DNA of 42,252 bases from an uncultured Oscillospiraceae bacterium (GTDB lineage: Bacteria > Bacillota > Clostridia > Oscillospirales > Acutalibacteraceae). The position numbers and the translations under genes were made by a program. The stretch is taken from assembly GCA_902492895.1 (NCBI GenBank), contig CABUNG010000025.1:1-42252 (forward strand). The letters run 5' to 3'. The notes beneath the pieces were generated by a model, which saw only the letters and a list, made by a program, of their open reading frames with translations, was not told the DNA's origin and did no database searches. Each line of letters starts with the position of its first letter. Position 1 is the first letter of the stretch. Shown one piece after another: positions 17,071 to 24,765 of this stretch.

Positions 17071-17171
17071 CCTGTGCCTGCCTTTCCGCGCCTGATCCTC
17101 ACGGAAGGCGCGCGTTTATTTTGGGGCTGTACTATTGGAATCGATTACCAGTTCCAGGAATCTGTCCCATC

Positions 17172-17200
17172 ATTATACGCTGGTTAAAATGCTGCGTCAA
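17172..17200 (-). promoter_or_regulatory. Promoter of the binding protein/GGDEF-EAL operon
   Basis: On the minus strand, TTGACG (17200-17195), a 17-base spacer and TATAAT (17177-17172). Confidence 0.85.
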
Positions 17201-17365
17201 CTGTCGTTTCAGCGGGACTCGGCGCGAAAAAGAGGGGGGAATCGGCGATACGGACGGCTAAACGCGGTTTTTAGGCTTCGGCGTGGAATAATTTGCAGGC
17301 CGCCGTATATCCTCCGGCTCCGGCTGTCGCCGGGCGTCCGGCCGCTGGATGGCGGCCACCCCCGG

Positions 17366-18055
17366 TCAGAGGGGGATCGCGCTGCGCATCGCCCGGTACC
17401 GGGCTTTATCCGCTTCGCCCACGCGGTGGGACTCCACGAGCTTCTGCAAAGCGCCCCGCAGCGGAGAAGGGGCCAGCCGTCCGTCCGCGAAGAACGCCTC
17501 GGTGGGTTCCGGAAAGCGGATGCAGCATTCCGCCGCGGCCCAGGAGACGGCCGTCCTGGCGGCCGGACCCTGGCAATCCGCCTGACCGAGCAGGGACAGC
17601 ACGGCGGGCAGATGCGCCTCGTCTATATAATAGAACAGCAGCATGACCACGCCGAACCGGACGGCGTATTCCCCGGTTCCCGTTACATACGGCATCAGAA
17701 AGGTCCACCAGGAATCGGGATCTTCCCGAACCGCCTTCAGTCCCGCGCAGAAGCTGTCGCAGACCGACCAGTTACCGATTTTGGGAACAAACGCGGCCGT
17801 CAGCGCCTGCCGCTCCGCTGTGGGGACATCGGCGCAGCCGATCACCATGCCCTGCAGCAGGGTTTCTTCAAAGGTATCGTCTGCCGCCTCCTCCAAATAG
17901 GCGCGCCAGCCGTCTTTGGCCAGCCGGCGGGCCAGCTTCCGCAGCGCAGGCAGCCGGACGCCCAGCAGCGGGGTGCCGGGGGGAAGCAGGTGGGCGGAAA
18001 ATTCCCGATAACCCGGATCGGCGAGGGATTCCAGGTGCGGGCGGAGTGTGGACAT
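17366..18055 (-). CDS. DNA alkylation repair protein, AlkC/AlkD-like HEAT-repeat family
   Basis: 229 residues, the usual size of the family PF08713, whose members remove alkylated bases by a HEAT-repeat fold. Seen: the start STLRPHLESLADPGYREFSA, LGVRLPALRKLARRLA, the alternating helices PKIGNWSVCDSFC, EYAVRFGVVMLLFYYID and SWAAAECCIRFPEPTEAFF. The tryptophan in NWSVCD and the arginine in YAVRFGVV are at family-typical places, but I cannot prove glycosylase activity. ATG at 18055 has AAGGAG nine bases upstream; ATG at 18061 is too close to it. The long open frame continuing upstream is the shadow of the AraC gene. It starts 35 bases after the AraC stop, so it is probably cotranscribed with it. 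Confidence 0.85.
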   Translation of the reverse strand: MSTLRPHLESLADPGYREFSAHLLPPGTPLLGVRLPALRKLARRLAKDGWRAYLEEAADDTFEETLLQGMVIGCADVPTAERQALTAAFVPKIGNWSVCDSFCAGLKAVREDPDSWWTFLMPYVTGTGEYAVRFGVVMLLFYYIDEAHLPAVLSLLGQADCQGPAARTAVSWAAAECCIRFPEPTEAFFADGRLAPSPLRGALQKLVESHRVGEADKARYRAMRSAIPL

Positions 18056-18090
18056 GCGCATCGTCTCCTTGTCTGATCGTGCGGGGGCGC

Positions 18091-18891
18091 TCATTCGCCC
18101 GGCCGCCGGTATTGTCCGGGTGTTGTCCCGGTCTCCTTTTTGAAGGAACGGATGAAGTTGCTGACATCCCCGAAACCGCAGCGGGACGCGACGGCCGCCA
18201 CACTGAGATCGGTTGAAGACAACAGCTCGCGGGCCAGGGCGATCCGGCTGAGCAGGATATACTGTTTGGGGCTGCTGCCGGTCCATTCCCGGAATGCGTG
18301 AGAAAGATACGAGGGGCTGAGATACGCGTGCCGTGCCAGGTCGCCGAGGGTCAGATCCTCCATGAAATGGGCGTCGATGTACCGCTGTGCTTCCAGGACG
18401 GGACCGGCGGGGGTGGTGGCCGGCAGGGGAAAGCGTTCCGGGTTCTGGCGATAGCAGAGGACCATCATCCGGCAGAAAAGCGCCGCCTGGCTGATGCCGG
18501 CAAACGCAGGGGCGGACGCCTCCTCTTCGGCCATGAAGCGGAAATAGGGTTCCAGCTCCCGGCCGGTGTCGGAGAGCCGGTGGCAGAATCCGGCCGGCCG
18601 CCGGAGAAAAAGGGATTTCAGACGGGCATCCTCGAGCGCATGGTCGAGCCACGCGCCCGTGAGCTGAAGCGTATACCGCCGATAGACGCCGCTTTCCAGC
18701 ACCGTGCTGTGCTCCTCCAGCCGGCTGATGACAAACAGATCCCCGGCTCCCCCGTCATACGAGGCGGAACCGATCTGGACACGCACGTTTCCGGAAGCGA
18801 TGTACAGCATTTCATGCACATTATGGGTATGCCGCTCGTAGCTCATAGGAAGCTCGGTGTAGCGGCAGAAAAACGGCTTTTGATCCGCCAT
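18091..18891 (-). CDS. AraC-family transcriptional regulator
   Basis: 266 residues. The N-terminal half is a cupin-type sensor (HTHNVHEMLYIASGNVRVQIG, GDLFVISRLEEHST), which in this family binds a small sugar-like ligand. The C-terminal ~100 residues hold two helix-turn-helix motifs: LTLGDLARHAYLSPSYLSHAFRE, then LSVAAVASRCGFGDVSNFIRSFKKETGTTPGQYR, the usual end of the family. ATG at 18891 has GGAG eight bases upstream; a GTG at 18897 is less likely. It diverges from the five-gene flavoenzyme/KDG operon with a 136-base shared control region and overlapping -35 boxes, so it most likely activates that operon in response to the operon's substrate (inference). Confidence 0.92.
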   Translation of the reverse strand: MADQKPFFCRYTELPMSYERHTHNVHEMLYIASGNVRVQIGSASYDGGAGDLFVISRLEEHSTVLESGVYRRYTLQLTGAWLDHALEDARLKSLFLRRPAGFCHRLSDTGRELEPYFRFMAEEEASAPAFAGISQAALFCRMMVLCYRQNPERFPLPATTPAGPVLEAQRYIDAHFMEDLTLGDLARHAYLSPSYLSHAFREWTGSSPKQYILLSRIALARELLSSTDLSVAAVASRCGFGDVSNFIRSFKKETGTTPGQYRRPGE

Positions 18892-18921
18892 TTCCACATC
18901 TCCAAAAAACCGATTTTACCT

Positions 18922-18950
18922 ATTTTATCATATCCGCCGCCGACTGGCAA
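18922..18950 (-). promoter_or_regulatory. Promoter of the AraC gene
   Basis: On the minus strand, TTGCCA (18950-18945), a 17-base spacer and TAAAAT (18927-18922). The -35 box overlaps that of the divergent operon. Confidence 0.75.
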
Positions 18951-18970
18951 GCCGGCCCCCGCGCTATAAT
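18944..18970 (+). promoter_or_regulatory. Weak, probably activator-dependent promoter of the OYE-KDG operon
   Basis: A perfect TATAAT at 18965-18970 has only a poor -35 (CTGGCA at 18944-18949, 15-base spacer). Good -10 with poor -35 is typical of promoters needing an activator such as the divergent AraC protein. The transcript would begin with a small hairpin, CCCGC-GTAT-GCGGG, near 18984-18997. Confidence 0.65.
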
Positions 18971-19027
18971 GGAAGCGGTAAAACCCGCGTATGCGGGACG
19001 AGTATGAGACAGAAACGAGGAATCGGC

Positions 19028-20365
19028 GTGCCCAGTGAACCCTTCCGCTATACCTCTCTCGACGAGGTGAAAGACAAAGCAGCGGCGCTCGGCGTCGTTC
19101 TCCCCCTATCCGGCGAACCGGCGGTGCTGGGGCAAAGTCTGGATGCCGCGGGCTATCGGCTTGCAAACCGTCTGGTCATCCAGCCCATGGAGGGCTGTGA
19201 CGGGACGCCGGACGGCAGTCCCGGCGAGCTGACAAGACGGCGATACCGCCGGTTTGCCGAAAGCGGAGCGGGCCTGATCTGGGCTGAGGCGGTGGCGGTC
19301 GTGCCCGAGGGACGGGCCAATCCCCGCCAATTGATGCTGACGCGGGCCAATCTCGACGCTTTCAAGCGGCTGACCGAGGATATCCGGGAATGGGCCGTCC
19401 GGGCGACCGGGCGGGTGCCCGTGCTGGTGATGCAGGCGACGCATTCGGGCCGGTATTCGAAGCCGGAGGGGAAGCCCGCCCCCCGCATTGCCTGTCCGAA
19501 TCCTCTGTTTGAGAAGGATCCCCCCCTGCCTGCAAGCTGCGTCTTATCCGATGATGAGCTGCGGATCCTGCCCGAACGGTACGCCGCCTCGGCCCGTCTC
19601 GCCGCAGAGGCGGGGTTCGATGGAGTGGATATCAAAGCCTGCCACCGGTATCTGCTGAGCGAACTGCTGGCCGCCCACACCCGTAAAGGTCCCTATGGAG
19701 GCAGCTATGAAAACCGCACCCGTCTCCTGCTGGAGGCCGTAAGGGCGGCCAAAGCGGCGGTGCCGGGGCGGACGTTCATCACCAGCCGCCTGAATGTTTA
19801 CGACGGGTTCCCCTATCCCTACGGCTGGGGCGTTTCATCCGAAGGTGGCATCGAACCCGACCTGGACGAGCCGATCCGGCTCGCGGCGCAGCTGGTGCGG
19901 GAGGAGGGGATGTCTCTGCTCGATATCACGATCGGCAATCCGTACGTCAATCCCCATGTCAACCGCCCGTATGACGGCGGGCCGTATCCCCCGCCCGAAC
20001 ATCCCTTCGTGGGGGTGGCGCGGCTGTGCCGCTGCGTGTCCGCCGTCCAGCGGGCGGTGCCGGAGGCGGCTGTGGTGGCTTCGGGTCTTTCGTATATGCG
20101 GCAGTTCTCGGGAAATCTGGCGGCCGGAATGATCGACTCGGGCGGAGCGGCCCTCGCGGGCTTCGGACGGGAGGCCTTCGCGTATCCCGCTTTTGCGGGG
20201 GATCTGCTCGCCCGCGGCCGCCTCGACCCGAAGAAAGTCTGCGTTGCCTGCGGCAAATGCTCGGCCCTGATGCGGTGCGGCAGCGTGGCGGGCTGTGTGG
20301 TGCGGGATGCCGAAACATATGGGCCGTATTACCGTCGGGACGTGCTGAAGCAGACCGGCAAATAG
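19028..20365 (+). CDS. Old yellow enzyme-type flavin reductase with Fe-S cluster motif
   Basis: 445 residues from GTG 19028, chosen because GAGG lies seven bases upstream; ATG 19004 has no ribosome binding site. The TIM-barrel of the NADH:flavin oxidoreductase family is visible: NRLVIQPMEGCDG, LIWAEAVAVVPEGRANPRQL, QATHSGRYSKP, GFDGVDIKACHRYLLSELLAAHTR, YGGSYENRTRLLLEAV. Near residues 403-425 lies CVACGKCSALMRC, a cysteine cluster like the 4Fe-4S site of 2,4-dienoyl-CoA reductase. The protein ends just after it, so it lacks the FAD/NADPH domain of the 670-residue reductases and needs another electron donor. Relatives reduce activated C=C bonds. GYHGVDIHxAHGYL in relatives is here GFDGVDIKACHRYL, a changed active-site segment. 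First gene of a five-gene operon; only 19 bases separate it from the SDR gene. Confidence 0.88.
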   Translation: MPSEPFRYTSLDEVKDKAAALGVVLPLSGEPAVLGQSLDAAGYRLANRLVIQPMEGCDGTPDGSPGELTRRRYRRFAESGAGLIWAEAVAVVPEGRANPRQLMLTRANLDAFKRLTEDIREWAVRATGRVPVLVMQATHSGRYSKPEGKPAPRIACPNPLFEKDPPLPASCVLSDDELRILPERYAASARLAAEAGFDGVDIKACHRYLLSELLAAHTRKGPYGGSYENRTRLLLEAVRAAKAAVPGRTFITSRLNVYDGFPYPYGWGVSSEGGIEPDLDEPIRLAAQLVREEGMSLLDITIGNPYVNPHVNRPYDGGPYPPPEHPFVGVARLCRCVSAVQRAVPEAAVVASGLSYMRQFSGNLAAGMIDSGGAALAGFGREAFAYPAFAGDLLARGRLDPKKVCVACGKCSALMRCGSVAGCVVRDAETYGPYYRRDVLKQTGK

Positions 20366-20384
20366 AAAGAAAAGGGGTGCTCCC

Positions 20385-21161
20385 ATGAATACCAAAATCG
20401 CATCCGTTACCGGTTCCCGCCGGGGGATCGGCCTGGCGATCGCCGAGGAACTCGGACGGGCCGGCTACACCGTTCTGCTGTCCGACGTCGTTTCGCCCGA
20501 GGAAGCGGCGCCGGTGGTCGAAGGCCTGTGGAAACAGGGCCTCGACGCCGGATATCTCCGCTGCGATATCAGCCGGAGGGAAGACCGCCGCCGTTTCGCC
20601 GAGGAGGTGCGGGAGCGGTACGGCCGCCTGGATGTGCACGTCAACAACGCGGGGGTGGCCCCGCGGGTGCGGCTGGATCTGCTGGAAACGACCGAGGAAA
20701 GCTACGATTTTCTCATGGACATCAATCTCAAAGGCACCTTTTTTATGTGCCAGACCGCGGCGAACCTGATGCTGGAATTCCAGAAAGCGGGGGTGGCGGC
20801 GTACACGCCCCGGATCGTCAATATCGCGTCGATGTCGGCGTACACCTCGTCCACCAACCGGGGCGAGTACTGCATCAGCAAGGCGGGCATCTCGATGGTG
20901 ACTAAGCTGTTTGCCGACCGGCTGGCCGGGGAGGGGATCCCGGTTTTCGAGGTGCGCCCCGGGATCATCCTGACCGATATGACAGCCGCGGTAAAGGAAA
21001 AATACGAGGCGCTCATCGCCGGCGGCGTGACGCCGGTCAAACGGTTCGGACAGCCGAAGGACGTGGCGGACTGCGTGATGGCCGCGGTCAGCGGGCGCCT
21101 GGATTTTGCCACGGGACAGGTGCTCAACGCCGACGGCGGATTCCATATCCGCCGCCTGTAA
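20385..21161 (+). CDS. Short-chain dehydrogenase/reductase, 3-ketoacyl-ACP-reductase-like
   Basis: 258 residues, a classical SDR. Cofactor motif TGSRRGIG (9-16), NNAG (87-90), and the catalytic set Ser149, Tyr162 and Lys166 (EYCISKAG). D34 after the second strand suggests NAD rather than NADP. The C-terminal VRPGIILTDMTAAV and ATGQVLNADGG are usual. It resembles the subgroup often annotated as 3-ketoacyl-ACP reductase that is found in sugar operons (NRGEYCISKAGISM), so here a hydroxyl/keto interconversion on a sugar or sugar acid is much more likely than fatty-acid synthesis. AAAGGGG lies upstream of ATG 20385. The next gene starts ten bases after its stop. Confidence 0.92.
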   Translation: MNTKIASVTGSRRGIGLAIAEELGRAGYTVLLSDVVSPEEAAPVVEGLWKQGLDAGYLRCDISRREDRRRFAEEVRERYGRLDVHVNNAGVAPRVRLDLLETTEESYDFLMDINLKGTFFMCQTAANLMLEFQKAGVAAYTPRIVNIASMSAYTSSTNRGEYCISKAGISMVTKLFADRLAGEGIPVFEVRPGIILTDMTAAVKEKYEALIAGGVTPVKRFGQPKDVADCVMAAVSGRLDFATGQVLNADGGFHIRRL

Positions 21162-21171
21162 GGAGGATTCT

Positions 21172-23148
21172 ATGATCCGTTCAACGATGCGGGCGGGAAA
21201 CCAAACCCTGCCCATGATCACCCTGGATGTGGCGGTGGTCGGCTCCGGCTGCGCGGGCTTCAACGCGGCGGACTGGCTCTACGACCTCGGGCGGACGGAT
21301 ATCGCGGTCATCACCGAAGGAATCCGGATGGGGACCAGCCGCAATACGGGAAGCGACAAGCAGACCTATTATAAGCTCAGCCTTGCGAGCGACGGGGAGG
21401 ACAGCGTCGCCCGGATGGCGGAGGACCTGTTCGCGGGCGGCGGGGTATGCGGCGACACCGCCCTCGCCGAGGCGGCCAATTCGGTGAGGTCCTTCATCAA
21501 GCTCGCGAATCTCGGCGTCCCTTTTCCCACCAACGCATACGGGGAATACGTGGGTTACAAAACCGATCACGATCCGCGCCAGCGGGCCACCAGTGCCGGG
21601 CCGCTGACCAGCCGGTATATGACCGAATGCCTGGAACGGTCCGTCCGCAGCAAGGGCATTCCGATTCTCGACGGGCTGTGCGCGGTGAAGCTGCTCGTTT
21701 GGGACGGCGGGGCGGAGGGGCTGCTCTGCCTCGACCGGAACGCCTGCGGGGGTCCCGGATACGGCCTGACCGTCGTGCGGGCAAAACGGGTCGTCATGGC
21801 GACGGGAGGCCCGGCGGGATGCTATGCCGCCTCGGTGTATCCCGACAGCCAGACCGGCATGACCGGCCTGATGCTCGAAGCCGGGGCCGACGCCGCGAAT
21901 CTGCAGGAATGGCAGTACGGCCTCGCCTCCACTTCGTTCCGCTGGAACGTGTCCGGCACCTATCAGCAGGTGCTGCCCCGCTACATCTCGATCGGCGCGG
22001 ACGGCGCGGAGCGGGAATTCCTGCCCGCCTATTTCGCCGATCCCTGCGAGGCGCTCGACCGGGTGTTCCTCAAGGGATACCAGTGGCCGTTCGATACCGG
22101 AAAGATCGGGGGATCCTCCCTGATCGATATCCTCGTTCACCATGAAATATACGATCTCGGCCGGCGGGTTTTTCTCGATTTCCGCACCGACCCAGCCGGA
22201 CTCGAGAAGGGGTTCGGCGGCATAAGCGAAGAGGCGCGCCGTTATCTGGCGAATTCGGGCGCCCTGCTGCCGACGCCGCTGGCCCGCCTGGGCAGGATGA
22301 ATCCCCTCGCCATCGACCTGTATAAGGCGCACGGCATCGATCTGGCGGCAGAACCCCTGGAAATCGGGGTCTGCGCCCAGCATCACAACGGCGGCATTGC
22401 GGTGGACGCGGATTGGCAGTCCACGGTGCAGGGACTGTATGTCGCCGGAGAGGCGGCGGGAACCTTCGGGGTCCGCCGTCCGGGCGGCAGCGCCCTCAAC
22501 GCGGCCCAGGTGGGTTCTCTGCGGGCTGCGGAGCATATCGCTTATACGACAAAGCCGGATACCGGCATCACCCCGGCCTTCTTGGAACTGGCCGGAGCGG
22601 AAGCGGCCGCCCTGCTCGATCTCTGCGGCCGGGCCCTGCGGGATCCGGGTCCCTCCAATGTGCGGGACGTGCGCCGGGAGCAGCAGACGGCCATGAGCTC
22701 CTCGGCCGCGCATATCCGGGACGAGGCGCGGATGGCAGAACTGGAAAACCGTCTGGCGGCGGCGCTGGCGGCCTTCCCGGACGGCCTGCGTCTGGCCGGG
22801 CCCGATGATTTGTTCGATTTCTTCAAAAACAGGGATCTCCTCATCACCCAGCTCGCCGTCCTGTCCGCCATGCGGGAGACCGCGGCGCAGACCGGGACGA
22901 GGGGCTCCGCCCTGGTGACACACGCGGATGGAAAGCGGATCCATCCCGCTCTGGCGGGCTATGCGTATAAACCGTATACGCCGCCCGCGGACAACTGCTG
23001 GATGCGGACCGTCCGGACGAAAAGCGGCTTTGCCTCCGCCTTCTGTCCGGTGCGGCCGCTGCCCCGTCCCGACGGCTGGTTTGAAACCGTATGGGGGGAT
23101 TACCGCCGCCGCACGGGCGGATGGAAGGGGGAGGCACGGGATGGCTGA
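21172..23148 (+). CDS. FAD-dependent oxidoreductase, fumarate-reductase flavoprotein type
   Basis: 658 residues from ATG 21172 with AAGGAGG seven bases upstream. The FAD-binding Rossmann motif is VAVVGSGCAGFNAADWL (~17-33), followed by MGTSRNTGSDKQTYYKLS. The C-terminal FAD segment reads GLYVAGEAAGTFGVRRPGGSALNAAQVGSLRAAEHI, typical of succinate dehydrogenase/fumarate reductase-like flavoproteins. No signal peptide, so it acts in the cytoplasm. Relatives reduce or form C=C bonds next to carboxylates. Whether the fumarate-reductase proton-donor residues are conserved needs an alignment. It overlaps the kinase gene by eight bases, which means translational coupling and a shared pathway with KDG phosphorylation. 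A substrate cannot be assigned. Confidence 0.88.
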   Translation: MIRSTMRAGNQTLPMITLDVAVVGSGCAGFNAADWLYDLGRTDIAVITEGIRMGTSRNTGSDKQTYYKLSLASDGEDSVARMAEDLFAGGGVCGDTALAEAANSVRSFIKLANLGVPFPTNAYGEYVGYKTDHDPRQRATSAGPLTSRYMTECLERSVRSKGIPILDGLCAVKLLVWDGGAEGLLCLDRNACGGPGYGLTVVRAKRVVMATGGPAGCYAASVYPDSQTGMTGLMLEAGADAANLQEWQYGLASTSFRWNVSGTYQQVLPRYISIGADGAEREFLPAYFADPCEALDRVFLKGYQWPFDTGKIGGSSLIDILVHHEIYDLGRRVFLDFRTDPAGLEKGFGGISEEARRYLANSGALLPTPLARLGRMNPLAIDLYKAHGIDLAAEPLEIGVCAQHHNGGIAVDADWQSTVQGLYVAGEAAGTFGVRRPGGSALNAAQVGSLRAAEHIAYTTKPDTGITPAFLELAGAEAAALLDLCGRALRDPGPSNVRDVRREQQTAMSSSAAHIRDEARMAELENRLAAALAAFPDGLRLAGPDDLFDFFKNRDLLITQLAVLSAMRETAAQTGTRGSALVTHADGKRIHPALAGYAYKPYTPPADNCWMRTVRTKSGFASAFCPVRPLPRPDGWFETVWGDYRRRTGGWKGEARDG

Positions 23149-24109
23149 CGGCGTTCTGCTGGCCGGGGAAGCGATGGGGCTCCTCATAGCGGAAGAGAAA
23201 GGAGCGCTCGACCGTGTGGAATCCTTCCGCACCGCTGTGGCGGGCGCGGAATTCAATGTCGCGGTGGGGCTCCGCCGCCTCGGGCATCGGGTCGCGTATT
23301 TGACCAGGTTGGGAGACGATCCGTTCGGGCACCGTATCCGCCGCGCACTGCGGGAGGAGGGCATCCCGCTCTACGGCGTCCGGATGACGGCGGAGCATCC
23401 CACAGGGCTGATGCTCAAATCCAAGACTGCGGCGGGAGATCCCGCTATTTTCTATTACCGGCGGGGTTCCGCCGCGTCCTTCCTTGGACCGGAGGATGTG
23501 GAGGCGATGAAGTTCGACGGCTTCCGGGCGCTGCACCTCACGGGGATTTTCCCCGCCCTGTCCGCGCATACCCGAAAGGCGGCGTTCGCCCTTCTCCGCA
23601 AGGCCAAAGAGCGGCATATAGCGGTGTTTTTCGATCCGAATATCCGTCTGCCGCTTTGGAAGAGTCCGGCCGAGATGCGGGAAACCCTGCTCGCCTTTGC
23701 CCGGGAGGCCGATGTCGTGATGCCCGGAATCACGGAGGGACGGCTGCTCACCGGGGAAGAGTCCCCGGAGGGGATCGCCCGGGTTCTCCGCGGGCTGGGG
23801 GCCCGGACGGTCATCGTCAAATTGGGCGCCGGGGGCGCCTATGCCGACGCGGGGACGGAACGCTTTTATGTTCCGGGATATGAGGTGGAGACCATCGTGG
23901 ACACCGTGGGAGCGGGGGACGGCTTTGCCGCCGGCGTGATCAGCGCACTCGGCGAGGGGCTGTCCCTGCCGGAAGCGGTCCGCCGCGGCAACGCCGTCGG
24001 CGCGATACAGCTCGGCTTCGCCGGGGATAACGAAGGTTTGCCCGACCGGGATACCCTCGCCCGCTTCCAGGCAGAGCATGCGGTTGTACGAAAGGCGGAG
24101 AATACATGA
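23141..24109 (+). CDS. kdgK: PfkB-family sugar kinase, probably 2-keto-3-deoxygluconate kinase
   Basis: 322 residues. Ribokinase-fold features: GAEFNVAVGLRRLGHRVAYLTRLGDDPFG (~27-55), FYYRRGSAASFL (~104-115) lining the sugar site, FDPNIRLPLW, VMPGITEGRLLTGE, and the anion hole/catalytic base VDTVGAGDGFAAG near residues 251-263. FYYRRGSAA and FDPNIRLPLW are usual for KdgK, which phosphorylates KDG at C6 with ATP. ATG at 23141 has GGGGGAGG six bases upstream; longer starts are inside the flavoprotein gene. It is coupled to both neighbours (eight-base overlap before, ATGA overlap after), and the aldolase that uses its product follows, which supports the call. Confidence 0.92.
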   Translation: MADGVLLAGEAMGLLIAEEKGALDRVESFRTAVAGAEFNVAVGLRRLGHRVAYLTRLGDDPFGHRIRRALREEGIPLYGVRMTAEHPTGLMLKSKTAAGDPAIFYYRRGSAASFLGPEDVEAMKFDGFRALHLTGIFPALSAHTRKAAFALLRKAKERHIAVFFDPNIRLPLWKSPAEMRETLLAFAREADVVMPGITEGRLLTGEESPEGIARVLRGLGARTVIVKLGAGGAYADAGTERFYVPGYEVETIVDTVGAGDGFAAGVISALGEGLSLPEAVRRGNAVGAIQLGFAGDNEGLPDRDTLARFQAEHAVVRKAENT

Positions 24110-24750
24110 AACCCTTTTTTGAGGAGATGCGCCGGCTGCGGCTCCTGCCCGTCGTGAAAATCGAGGATGCCGCCATGGCCGTGCCGCTGGCCAAGGCCCT
24201 GACGGCAGGAGGCCTTCCCGCCGCCGAGATCACGTTCCGGACGGGCGCGGCGGCCGAGGCGATTAGCCGCATCAAAGAAGCCATGCCCGACATGCGGGTG
24301 CTGGCGGGGACGGTCCTGACCGTGGAGCAGGCCCGTACCGCCGTGGAAGCGGGGGCCAGGGCGATTGTCAGCCCCGGCACCAATCCGGAGGTGGTGACGT
24401 GGTGCCTCGAACGGGAGATTCCCGTCGTACCCGGCTGCGCGACGCCGAGCGAGGTGGAGGCCTGCATCCGCATGGGACTGGATACCGTCAAGCTCTTTCC
24501 GGCTGAGGTGATCGGCGGAACCGCTATGTTGCGGGCCCTCGCGGGTCCCTATGGCGGGATGCGCTTCATGCCGACGGGAGGAATCGGGCCTCAGAATCTC
24601 GCTGCCTATCTGCGGCAGCCGCATGTCCTGTGCTGCGGCGGCAGCTGGATGGTTCCGCCCGGCGCGCTGTCCGCGGGGGATTTCGGCCAAATCCAAAAAC
24701 TGACCGCGCAGGCCGTTCAAATGATAAAAAAAGAAGGTCTCTCCTGCTAG
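24106..24750 (+). CDS. eda: KDPG/KHG aldolase
   Basis: 214 residues, class I aldolase of the Entner-Doudoroff pathway. It splits 2-keto-3-deoxy-6-phosphogluconate to pyruvate and glyceraldehyde-3-phosphate. Seen: catalytic Glu41 and Arg45 in EITFRT, LAGTVLTVEQA, IVSPGTNPEVV, VPGCATPSEVEA, the Schiff-base Lys129 in VKLFPAEVIGG, and the phosphate-binding MPTGGI. Its ATG overlaps the kinase stop as ATGA. The last five codons and the stop form one arm and the loop of the terminator hairpin of the convergent gene. Confidence 0.95.
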   Translation: MKPFFEEMRRLRLLPVVKIEDAAMAVPLAKALTAGGLPAAEITFRTGAAAEAISRIKEAMPDMRVLAGTVLTVEQARTAVEAGARAIVSPGTNPEVVTWCLEREIPVVPGCATPSEVEACIRMGLDTVKLFPAEVIGGTAMLRALAGPYGGMRFMPTGGIGPQNLAAYLRQPHVLCCGGSWMVPPGALSAGDFGQIQKLTAQAVQMIKKEGLSC

Positions 24751-24761
24751 GAGAGACCTTC
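24726..24761 (-). terminator. Terminator of the convergent exported-protein gene, inside the end of eda
   Basis: A 13-base perfect stem (24733-24745 with 24749-24761) has a three-base loop. On the minus strand it is followed by seven T residues. On the plus strand the bases after it are CCGG, so it works best for the minus-strand gene that ends five bases away; the eda stop codon TAG starts in the loop. Confidence 0.85.
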
Positions 24762-24765
24762 CCGG

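Noticed and set aside
17366..18652. A 428-codon frame fusing an N-terminal extension to the DNA alkylation repair protein
   Set aside because: The extension is the AraC gene read in another frame. The repair gene has its own ATG at 18055 with a good ribosome binding site.
21181..23364. A 727-codon open frame on the minus strand opposite the FRD-type flavoprotein gene
   Set aside because: It is antisense to a clear operon gene, has no ribosome binding site and no recognisable fold.
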